Under the pieces are notes generated by a model. The model saw only the letters and a list, made by a program, of their open reading frames with translations, ran no database searches and was not told the DNA's origin. 64,000 nucleotides of DNA. Source: Branchiostoma floridae (lineage: Eukaryota > Chordata > Leptocardii > Amphioxiformes > Branchiostomatidae). The stretch lies in assembly GCF_000003815.2 (NCBI RefSeq), contig NC_049985.1, positions 13,893,185 to 13,957,184 on the forward strand, read 5' to 3'. Below, in pieces: positions 39,301-51,300 of the stretch (position 1 is its first letter; each line of letters begins with the position of its first letter). The position numbers and the translations under genes were made by a program.

Positions 39301-42300
39301 ATTTTTCATGATTAGATTCACTATCCGATAATGATTTTTTGTATCTACATAGACCACACGGAGGCAGTGTCATGATTAAATGCATCACCATTGTCGTCAA
39401 ATTATTCTTACTGTCAAAAGTGATCCTTTAATGCACCTTATTTTCTGCTACTTACCTCTTACTTCAGGCAGCTGTGTCCATATCCAGACAGGTATATATG
39501 CCTGATGCCATGCTCCAATGCACCAACAAATAGATGCCATCCATCCCGATAATTGCTATAAAATGCAGGCAGACTCGTCACTTGAGCACTATGAAATCTT
39601 TCTTCTCCCACTAAAACTTCAGCTGTAATTCCCAAGATGGATGAAACAATCGATTTGGGCTCTTAGATAAGTTGTAACAGTCCATACGGAGTTTGGCCCA
39701 CAACGTAAAGCTGAAAATTTAGGTCATTTATGATCGAATACAGTTATGTACTGTGAATATATATAGCTGGCATTTTTTAACTTTTCAATTTGAAATTTTT
39801 TTGTCAATTCTTGTCAATTGTTGCTATGCATAGTTGTCGGGGTTGTAGAATGATGGAACAATTGTGGAAATACAACATTGCTGCTTAGCTCAAATGAAAG
39901 TACAAACTTAATAGAGACACACACATGTCTAATTTCTATTTTTCTCTCCACAGACATTACAGAACTTTATGTACACAATGTTGAGAGATAGCAATGCTGT
40001 TGCTGCCAAACAGTCCTTGGTGAGTAAAAGTTATCAAGAATTTCTCTTTTTACTGAATATTTTGTACTCTTTGCTCCCTTTCAAACGCAAGCTTCATTTA
40101 AAGTTTGAATTTAAAAACACTTTTGTGAAAATGTCATGTATGTGTAAGTAATGAATTTAAACAAAAATCAAGGGATTCTCTCAAAGTTGTTTCCGTCGCA
40201 TAACTGCTAAACTGCCTTTGAGCATACCGCATACACACCAGTAGGTACCAAGCTGACTGATCTGACTGTCAGGTTTGAACCATCTACATCGGATGGACCC
40301 GTTCTCTTTGTGTGGTGGTATCTTCAGTTTTCTCAAGGTGCTGCTGTCCTCAAACACAGGACCCCCAGCTTTACATCTCATTTGAAAGGATGTCCTTAAC
40401 CAAAGCTAGTGTACATACTTAATTGCACCTGAATCGACTTAGGAAATAGGTGTAAAAGGCACAACATCAGGACCTGCTAGCCTTTAGGTTCTAAGTCTAA
40501 CTATAACTACAATAACTTAATTTATTTTGCCACCTGTAACTCAAACAAGTTTTTTTTTCTTCAAATTAAGCTGTGGCAACTTTCAAGCTGCAATAATCAG
40601 ATAAAGAACTTCATCATCATTAGTGTTCAGATAAGTGTAACCCACATCTGTACAGTGAATCTCTTAATGTACAGTTCCTACACAGTAGACATCATTAAAT
40701 CATTTTGCTATCTGCTCACTCCATGCAGTTTATGTTGCGTTAATTGATGACTATGTTATATCTTGTGACAGTAGCTTTCTGCTCCAAAATCAATGATCAC
40801 TTGAAATGGCATGTATCAAACAGCCTTTGTCCATAAGATCATAAATCACTTGACTGATGCCTCATATCAAAGTCCTTCAGTGTTGTTAAAGTTGCCTGCT
40901 TAATTTTGTCTTTGTCTGAAGCTGAATTGAATATCGCTTCTGTTATGGCTGCTTATGTTCTGTTTCAAGTAACATTAACCATTTCATTTATTCATTCAAT
41001 CTTCAAAACATACGGGTAGCCCCCACAACCTTTTATCCATAAAATACTCTCTTCATTCATCGTGACCATCCTTTGTTGCCAGATTTAAGGAGTCTCAAAG
41101 CTGATTTTTCTTTAAAAAATGTGACAAGAGAAATCTTTACAGCTGTTAATCCCAGCTGTGAGCATCAGTAACAACAGCTGTGAGCATCAGTAACAAAGAC
41201 CTTGTGGTGTTGTTAGTCACGACTACATTTTAAGATATAAAAAGACTCCTTGAGGGCGTCAGTGCCAATCTTCTGAAGGAAGTGCGTACTTCTGTGTGTC
41301 ACGTGTACATGTACTGTGACTCCCTTCATCAACATGTGCAGAACGAGTCACATGGAAATGATGAAAAACAAGGAGCAAAACTTCCTGGGCAGAACTTTTC
41401 ATTTTGAGTAGTTTTACAGGTAGCAGGGTGCCATCCAAGACTTTTGAGTGTTGCTTGTTAATCTTGTTAGTTGCCGATACCAACGACATGCTAATTGGAT
41501 CTTGATGTGACGCACTCTTACTGATCTGATGACGGCCACAGTTTGCTTCCTGCTGGTATTACTCAGTGGCTTATTCCCGACACCAGAAAGCTTTCTCCCT
41601 CCCAGCTAATGATCCATCCATCATGTAAGCACACAACAGGTGGTAAATGGGTGGTAGGGACTGCAGAGTTACCAAATTGTTGCTGCCTCAGTTTTCAACC
41701 TTGGCGATAAGCTGCAGATTTCGTGACAGGAATTTACGAAAGTTCATGCTGGAATTATCAAATTGAGAAACACAGTTTCCATTAAGAGTGATCGAAGTTA
41801 CAAGCTGCTTGAAGCAACAGCAATATAGGCCTGTCTGACATTGTGTAAAGGTTAATTTTGAAGCAAGCCTGTGTAGAATTTTATGACATTTTGTGGGCAC
41901 CAATGCCATCATGTACTTGAAAAAATGGCTATTGGAAAATGATCACACCAAGTCTGTTTCCTAGAATTTACTAATTAATTATACAAATTGATCCTTATTT
42001 GCTCATTATGTATATCAATCTGCATATCTTTGTCTATGCTACATGTATCTACATTCCTAAGATAATGGAAATCCATCTGCCCTTTCTTGAGTTAGCCTCT
42101 ATGGAATATTTTGACAAAAATGCGTTTGCAGTTCCAAAATCAAATGTTAGGGGGCTCAAATCTTACCCACTTTGTCCTGACGTCAAACTCTATCTGCCAC
42201 CAAAATGTCAAGACCATCAAGTTTCAGATACATTGAAAAACTGATATGCTAGCATTTTTCTTATTATTATACAAATGGACCCAAACTAATGTCACTGTGT

Positions 42301-45300
42301 TCTTACTGAGCACAAGAGCTATCTATCACCCCAAAATTGTGACCATAGCACATCCAGTGCCAAGGGAAGCTGCTAGATGGCCCAAAATTTAACCATTTCC
42401 AGTGTTCATCACACTCAACCAACACACCAAATTTGACACCATTCCACCCAGCCATTCTTGAGTTATCTTCTTGACACACAAAAAATATAACCACCATGAA
42501 TATTTCATGGAGGTAATTAGTAAAACATCTACTACTCCTCTCAAGTATACTTGGAACTTTTCACAAAATGTAGCTGCCATGGTGCTGAAACTTGTGCAGT
42601 TGTGAGATGCTGAAATCAATGTTTGTGCAGCTTCCAGTGTAAGGATATCGTTATACCATTTTGCTTGTGAAGTTAATGGTGCATGGAAGAAATACAGGCT
42701 GGCCTGGTAGAAGCTGAGTTACACCCACCGATTTCATGCTAAAACCTGAGGATTGTAAACAGCAGTCTCTCAGTGTGTGGCCGGTGAGAATTTGGAGTGA
42801 GCCCACCGGATGTCAATGTTATTACCAACGCCACCATTCCTTATGGGATTACCTCCCACACATTGCCTTCACAAGAACGGACATTGATAACTCACAGCCC
42901 ATGTTTTATGTGTTAATGTGCCATGAGGAGGGTTCGTTGCCCTCGGCTAGGACTCTCTCAGGGCTGCAGGCAGCATCCCGTTATGGCCCCATTTTAACTT
43001 GGTGCTTTGCAATTGAAACATTTGTCAGCGTTGTTCCAAGCTTGTCTAATCCATGAATTTAAAACACTCTTGAGAACTCGGCAATGTTTTTGATTTATTT
43101 GGGTCAAAAATTGAAGTCTGGGGATTTTGTTTGACCTTAGTAAGGCGAAATGTGAGGTGAGAATAGTTGCAATGATTATATCTTCTTGTACATGTTATTT
43201 GATAATATTGATTTTTTTCATGCTTGAGCTACATTGTACGTGAATCTCTCTTTGCTGTAAGAGGTCAGCAATAGATTATGATATCACTTAGGCCACGCCA
43301 ATTGATTTCCTTGGTTCACACATTTTTAAAGATAGAAGTGTAGGAAGCACTTATCCTAAATACATAGGGCAGGGAGGAAAGATTGAATGTATTCACTCCA
43401 TAAAACTGAGTGCAACAACTGAAGGCAAAAACCTGGTTCTATGGCTTTGTTTTCATATGTAAGCATATTTTTAATCATTTTGTAAAAATCCGTGAACTAA
43501 CAAATTAGATTTGGCCTTTAGCTTTCTTGTTTACCAAAGATTATATTATTGAAGACCCAACAATCCTTGAAGTTATTCTCTTTCAAAAGTACAAGAAAAT
43601 TGGCCCTAGAAATTTAAAAAGACTGACGCTAGCTGGCCCAACCTACACCAACTTTCTCAAGTGCTATCTACCACTCAAAAATAACAAGCAGAACATGAGA
43701 TATAAAAGTGCACCAAATACCAAAGGATCCATGCACAGCTTCCTGCTCCTTGCGCACGCAAGATGTCAACCTCTTTAATAGAACATACCTTTACAATAGT
43801 AAATTTAAAGATGCAGGCACATAATGCACTACAATGTCTGTCATAAAAACATGGGCATACATGTACATGTACATGGTAAAATTTCCCTTGAGATCAGAGA
43901 CTCAGAGCATTATTTAACCAAGGGGCAATCAACTTGAACAGTAGTACAGAAAATGACTGTCTTTAATATCTTCAAACTGCCAGCAGTGCCCATATGTATT
44001 GAACCTTGATATGCAGTTAGGGGTCAGGGTTTGTCGGTAATGACGCCTATGTGTATTTGTTAGTGTTTTGTATTGCAGTAGGACTGATTTGTTTCAAGAC
44101 CTTCGCTTAAACCCTCTGGCTTTTTTTGTCCCCATGACTGACTCTTAACTGCTTCCCTACCTCACTTTTCATGCAAGTGTTGAAACGGTTCCTATGGCAC
44201 CAACTCGTCATATTCTTCAGCTGTCATTTATAACTGATGGCTTGTTATGTTACTCCTTCAGGGTGTGATGGTGGAGCTGTATCACCGGAATGTATGGTAA
44301 GGCATCATTAACCTTGTGGTGTGTTTAACCTTGAAGGTACATTCTTGGTATATGATTTGTCACAAGTTGGGGCTAGTCATTTTAAGCAAGTTGGTACAGG
44401 TCATTTTAACCAAGATGGTGCCAGTCATTTTAACCAATGTTTGTGAACTTTTACTAAGAATTAGATGATTGATTTAGTGTATTTTCTGTGCTTGCACTTG
44501 ACTGAGAAAACAATATAAATGGGATGTATTTTGCGCTGCATAGAAATTTGTCTTTAATTGAATTCTTAAGACATGGCTAATTAAGGCTTCAGCAAGTTAA
44601 TTTTAAGGATGACATCCTCCTCAGACTGCAAAAATTACAAGGAAGAAAACAAGATGGCTACATTTTTAGTAGACACCATAAACAGAATTAAAGGGACAAA
44701 ACATGGTATCACAGCCAACAAGGCATTCATTCCTGTATTCAAGACATTTACTGGTGTAGTAGTAAAAGTGACACTAGTGTGGTAGACTGGTATCACTAAC
44801 AAAGTTAGTACATGTAACTACACTCATGGCTTCCATATACATGCCACTTTTACAACTTTCCAACTAGTTTCACTTCTACAGCTACAGTCCTGGGTACCTT
44901 GCAAGTGTCACTTCTGCAAGTACGATCATTAGGCTACAACACAACATATTTGCTAATTTTTTTGTCATGTTTACCATCTCCAAAGAAGAAAAGAATTCTT
45001 ATTTTTTGTCCTGAAATCAGGCAAAGTAATGAGTGCACAATTGTCATCCATAAGATTTACTTCCTGTGGCCTTACATGTCATCTCATCATAACATGTACA
45101 GGAATGACGCCAAGACAGTTAATGTCATCGCTACAGCTTGTTTCTCCAAAGTTACTAAGGTAAGTAGAAATACAGTTGCTCACACTTGTGCTTTGTAAAC
45201 ATTAACACAATGTCTCAATGTCATGTTCAAAGTGCTTAGAAACGGAACTAAAAAACTAAATAAAAGCAGCTCTATTGTAACATGCATTGGCATAATACCG

Positions 45301-48300
45301 GTCATAAGCCTTATACCGGTCGATTAAAAATAGTGGAACTTAAAGAGATCTACACATGCAACAATAGTTATTTCTGAGGTGTGCACACTTCAGACATCTA
45401 GGTGTCCAATACATAATTTACAAAGCATCGATAACAATGCATTCGAAGACAACAAGGCCAAAAGGTTTCAGGTCATTTTTGGGGCAGGCGAGCTCGTCGT
45501 GGGACAAACACACTGTCACGTTCATCGCCAGATTTGTAGATAATAATCACATGTGCTCACGGCACAAGACGAGCATGATTCAACAGCAATCTTGAATTTC
45601 TTTTGGTGACCTACAACTCGTGTAAAAGTGTGAGGAACCGTTGCATTATCGCCCGGATCTACGGCTGAATGGGTCGAATTGAACGTACGCCGCCATTTTC
45701 CCGCCATTTTCAATGCTACGGCCAGCAGTAAAGTTTTACGTCATAGCGGTTGTGACGGACCAAAATTAAATGAAAATTCTTGTTAGTATACGCCCATTTT
45801 CTCATGACTTTTTGTATGCTCATGCAGATTTTTGTTTTGTGCAACTACTAACAGGAAAGAAAGGAACAACAGAGGATGAATAAAGGTACATAGCGGCAGT
45901 TAATTGTGCCGTGTTTCGTTCGACCGGTATAGTGCACCCCCTTCCAACCACGCGCCCGTTCTCCGTGCAATTCCACGGTGTGTTCCAATTACGATATTAT
46001 GTTTTTAGCAGGACCAGAGAGACAAAATAATTTACACAGAAGAAGTGGCAAAGGTAAGCTGTAACAGCAACATGTAACTGGAGAAAATGATGCGTTGATC
46101 ATTTGCCAAATTAGCATTGCTTGAGAAATTGCAGTAAACCGACCGGTATTATGCCAATGGATGTTAATCGTTTGAGTACAATAGTTGTAATTGTATACTT
46201 TGCTTTACCATTGATTTTTTTAAATAACTTTTTTTCAGTACAAAATGTGTGATGCGGTTATTTTTTTAAACAAAATTGTGACAAGTATTGCAATAATGAT
46301 CCTTAATTTCAGATTATGGTTGCTGCACTGAAATTCTTCCTTGGAAAAGATGAAGAAGAGGAGAATGGCAGTGACTCAGAGTCTGAGGTTTGTACTCTTT
46401 GTGAACTTTGTACATATTGCATACATGTACTCAGTAGACCACCTCATGGCAAAACACTCCAGGGCTGTGCTGAAGAGAACGAGCTTAATACCTAGACAGA
46501 TTCATTTGATCCACTCACCGGGATTTATTGCTTGAGGCGTGGCTTATAAACTTTGGACCTTCTATCTGGGCGATGTCCCTAGCAGAATCTTGATACCCAG
46601 TTATGCCTGAAAATCGGTATGAAGTACCTGCCTATCCCAAGGGCAAAACATCAGAATCTGTCAGGAATTCAAATTCTGTACCCAGCACATGGCCACCCTG
46701 CCAACTTAGCCACTGTGGATGTGACATTTTTGTCTCAATTTTGTATGATGTCTGAAAGTACACCATTTTGAAACTCTCCTGTTGTCATTACAGCGAACAA
46801 TTTGTTCCTTCTGAAGTTTGTTCAACTCACCTAAACTGTGAAACTGACTGCCCTCTAATGACATTGGAAACTACAATGTATGTCCATCGGACAGACTGTC
46901 ACGCTAAGTAACGTTATAATCTGTCAGACTTTTGATTGTTCACAACTCGCAATCTGGTTGTTGTACCACGGGAAACTTACTTACATACTTACCATGGAAG
47001 AGTCAGTGATAAAAGGGGGCTTTCCAAATTGTACCTCACATGATGAACAGTAATTGCATCTGGCCGTGTCGAAGTAGAACCATATCTGCCTCGCTGCATC
47101 TCTTCTCCGCAAATTTTCTCCTTGACTATGTCCTTTTGTTGACTCCTTCAACATCTATTGCATGACATTTGTGCAATTTCAACTCCTGGTGGACCCATTG
47201 TTGATAGCTCAGGGCTGCAAGATTTTCGTGTGTCTGGATGACCAATATCAATAAGTAGGCTATGGGATTTTCGTACTACTCATTGTCGGTCCAGTGTGTT
47301 CTGACATGATAAAGAAAATTATGATATTTACGATTTCATGGTCCACATACAGGTTAACTCACTTTCAATTGATAATTGGATGAGGTTTCTGGTCATTAAA
47401 GCTTTCAATTTTACCCTAACATTGTGTATCTACGGTTGAGGTAGTAAGTTAACAACCAATGACTACATCGTAGGGTTAATGACCTGCCCTAAACTGTATA
47501 CAGCATCATGAGGTATGGTCAGTTCTTATGGTCACCTCATAAACCACTGAGTGAGTAAAGCAAACGAGGTGGTTTATGAGGTTAAGTTATAGGAATGGAC
47601 CGTGCCTTATGTCACCAAATACACAAAGTGGGCCATCAATGCTTTTATCTTTAGCCATTGTCATATATCAATCTGATGCATGCATGAGACAAGTCCTGTA
47701 ACATGATATGATAACTGTTAAAAAGCCACAGCTATAAAACAGTAACTATGCAGTAGTCTATCTTATATAAAAGTACTTCCTAAAAGCTCTTTTTGCAGTC
47801 TCTTTTGCAATGCAATATAAAGATATCAGATGCAAAACTCTTGACCCAACAACTCATAAAAACTTTCCCACTTTATGTGCCAAAAGTGGCACATAAAGTG
47901 GGAAAGTTTCTTTATATTGAAAGTTTTTATGAGTTGTTGGGTCAAGAGTTTTTGAAGCAATTTACTAGAGAACGGTTAGAGTCAGCCCCATATGTAGACT
48001 GTACAAGTGCAGGTCATCTGAAGAGCATTTCAACCTTGAGATCCTTTCCTTGATGATGTTGTGAATCCATAAAGTGAAGGACAAATTAAAGTAAGTTTGG
48101 GCATGCATTAAAAGAGTTAGTTGTGATTAGCACCTGGTGATTTACCTGTAAAAGTATACCAGGTCCTACATGGTGCATAAGGCATTGTGCAGAAATCACC
48201 CAGGTAGAAATTGCTAGACATGGCCATGCAAACTCAAGACATGCTGTCTTTGAGAAATCTTTTTGAGTGTTTACTGTCCCAGGTGGCATTATATTGACAA

Positions 48301-51300
48301 AAATTAAGTGATAGTTATAGACTGTTATAAACTTTTGAGCTTTGATAGATGATATTCTGCATGCCTGTCCTTCATATCAAATCCAATAAGAACATCATTT
48401 TTCATATTCCTCATCTTAAGTTGCCAGTCAAATTTGGATTCCTTCCCATCTCCGTTTGCTAGAATATTTGAAGACCTTCCACCGTGCATCAGCCCAAGGA
48501 CCAACTGAACCAGTCTTACACAGAAGATTTGTGTACAGATCTAGTTGAGAAAGGTTCAAAGCATCTATGGGTCTCAGACCTTTTACATAGCTACCCAAAG
48601 GGCCAAAGCTTATCTAGGTTTTCAGTTACTGTATCATGAACACTCAGAGACCTTACATCGGCTTTTGTGTTACATGCTGTGTTACAGTATCTTGTTGTTC
48701 CAGGCCTACGTACAATGTGTAAGCATGAATGTGCATGTAATCACCCTTTCTTTGTGTTCAATGTCTGTGGATAGCGTCTTTTTTGGTAACCTTTACTCAA
48801 TCTTGCATTAAGCTTGTGACACATTTGCAGCAAGGATTTTGTTTAAACCATCAAAGATGGCCATCCTCCGGGTGTACTCTTGGAAATGTCAAGATTACTA
48901 TAATGGCTTCTTGTTGCTATGTCTGTTAAAATCTTTGATACCAAGCTTTCTCAGAAAGACACAAAGCCACTTAACAGTACTTAGAAGGGAGTTTGGCATA
49001 AAACGAGCTTCCATTGTATTACAGTTAGTCTCTTATAGTTTATCTTAAGGAATATGAGAGGAAGTAGAAGAGTTTAAGATTTACTGCTAAAAGCCCTCCC
49101 AAGTGATCAGGTATATGATGTTGACTTACTGGCCATGGTAACAATCAAGCCAGTTCTTCAATGTTTGACCACATGGATAATTTTAACCTCATTTAGCGGA
49201 AACAATACTAATCTGGAGATTATATTTTGCAAACAAAAAGGTCCAGATAGAACAGTTACTAACGGCGGCTGCCGTAAGATGCTTCCTGCCCTAAGCTGCC
49301 ACGGATTTTTTGCTGATCTACATATATTCACTTACACATATTCACTTCCCTTTTTTTTTTGAAGACAGAATTTTCACAATAATGTTGGTAGCGCCGAATC
49401 ACTGTGGTCACCAGATACTGGGTATTGGTGGCTCGTGTCCCTAAATATACAGCCAGTACAAAACAGCCACACATCTGTCATACACATAAGAAATAAAGCT
49501 TCAAAACATTACAAATATTGGTATTCAAGTGTTTGTTTAGTAGAAGACCAGCCAAAGAAAAAACAACATAAGCATCACCAACGTTGTTTTCCCCAGGGAG
49601 TGTGGCCCTGAAGGTGGCAGAGGAGCGAACGCCCCAACGATTTGTTACTCTAACAAATGATGTGTACCGTCTATAAAAATGAAACTCCACAGAGTGATGT
49701 CGAATATGTTTCCCAATACGTACACAGAGTTTTTTTTGGTGATAATGGCATTGTCGTTTTTCATAATGATTTTGTTAGTCGGGTCGCCACATTCAGTGCA
49801 TTTTGCCCATTTCCCATGAAAACACTGCCTGCATTGTGAAAGATTCAGCCCTCCTCACGGGAGACAAGAAGGACACACAATCACAATTCTATTGTCAAAA
49901 GAAAGCTAATATATCCTAAAATTAGAATTTTTATTTATGTTTATCTAAATTGGTGACCAGCTTCCGAAGAGAGCAAATTACAAAAGCGTGCCAAGTTAGG
50001 GCACACTGTCTAACACAGCTCAAAATCGGAAGTTATATTCACGATAACGTCCTCAGTGTTTGCCAGTTGTATTGCGGAGGGTGAAGGGTCCCATATGAAT
50101 GCATTCCTTATCCAAGTATGGTCTCTAAATGAATGTGTTAAAAATTCATTGATCAAAACTTGACCACTCTTTGGCAACTAGTGATGGAGTGCCGTTAGTT
50201 TGAGCGCGTAAAAAAGCGTAACATCTTAGGGCGGACCCCGTTACACATTTGAGATTGTATTTTTGCAGACAATGACTCTCCAACTATATTGACTTCCTCA
50301 TGTTACAAATGCACTATTTGGACAAACATGATGATTTTGAAGTCTTTAGTCAGTAATCTGTAAATGTTTTGAATATTGTCAACAATCAAAACTGACATTA
50401 TATTACCAGCTAAAGATAACCTCTATGACCTTATGGTATTTCTTTCTTTCTCATGAATTTTTGTGACATTTTACGTTCGACTTTGTGCTCTGTGTAGTCT
50501 TACAAATGTGTGTTTGCAATGGAACCTGAGCTCCTGTAATTTATCATAATTTTCATATAATATTGTTGCAAGAATTGAATTTTGCTGCCAAAGATGAGGT
50601 CTGTGGCAAGGATTGGCAAACTGAAATGATGTTGTAACAGTTGTATTAATATGTTATCACAGGGAGTTTTGATTCATGATTATCTGTTACTGTTGTAACA
50701 ACAGGAGGAGGGACCAAAGGTGAAGGACTTGATGCTGAGACACACAGTCACACACAAGACCAGGAAGAGACAGAAGAAACTAGACAAGGCTTTGAAAGCC
50801 TTGAAGGTAAGGACATGGCTGTGCAAAGATAAAACTTTGTTCTGTATACATCTCAGCATCTCAAGAACTTTTCGTGTATCTGTGCTTTGGTGTTGTCAAA
50901 CCACAGATACTCTTTTCTGTCACCTTCCTCGTTTTACTGCTGCAATATGTGTCGCTGCCTACAGATGCGGTGACAAAGGCAAAGTCTTTACATATATATA
51001 GTATGATTGATTGCAATGTCTACTGTGCAGTCCCAATCATCGCAAACATCGCAATCATCAAAACTATTCTCAGACACTGGCTTGACTGTTAGAAATATTA
51101 CCCGGTTTGACAGATATACAATTGTCATGTATTGTACAAATGTTACACTTTGGTCACAACAATTTGGTCTCTTGGTTCTTGGATTTAGATAAAGCTAGAT
51201 TTGATGAATGTCAGCATGAAAACAAAATATTAGGGAAAAGAACTGTAGTGTGCACGATTTCAATGAGTGAACAAAGTGAGACATCAAGTACACTAACACC

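Larger units (their letters stand above)
45280..46164 (-). mobile_element. TA-flanked inverted-repeat element, copy B (885 bp)
   Basis: Flanked by TA at 45278-45279 and 46165-46166. Ends carry CATTGGCATAATACCGGT and its complement. It lies inside SDAD1 intron 6, inverted relative to copies A and C. It is close to copy C and clearly diverged from A/D. On the minus strand it has an intact 61-codon frame (45522-45707). On the plus strand it has an exon-like segment (46009-46053). Confidence 0.87.
45160..46312 (+). other. SDAD1: SDAD1 intron 6 (1153 bp), mostly transposon
   Basis: Phase 0, GT-AG. Transposon copy B (45280-46164) takes 885 of 1153 bp. Without it and one TA copy the intron would be about 266 bp. 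Confidence 0.88.
46388..50704 (+). other. SDAD1: SDAD1 intron 7 (4317 bp)
   Basis: Phase 0, donor GTTTGT. It contains a possible tRNA-related repeat (46600-46725), an imperfect foldback (47511-47607) and a long near-perfect hairpin (47834-47952). Confidence 0.85.

Noticed and set aside
42736-43056. 106-codon frame in a GC-richer block of intron 4.
   Set aside because: No recognised family; it could instead be a conserved non-coding block, which only cross-species comparison could show.
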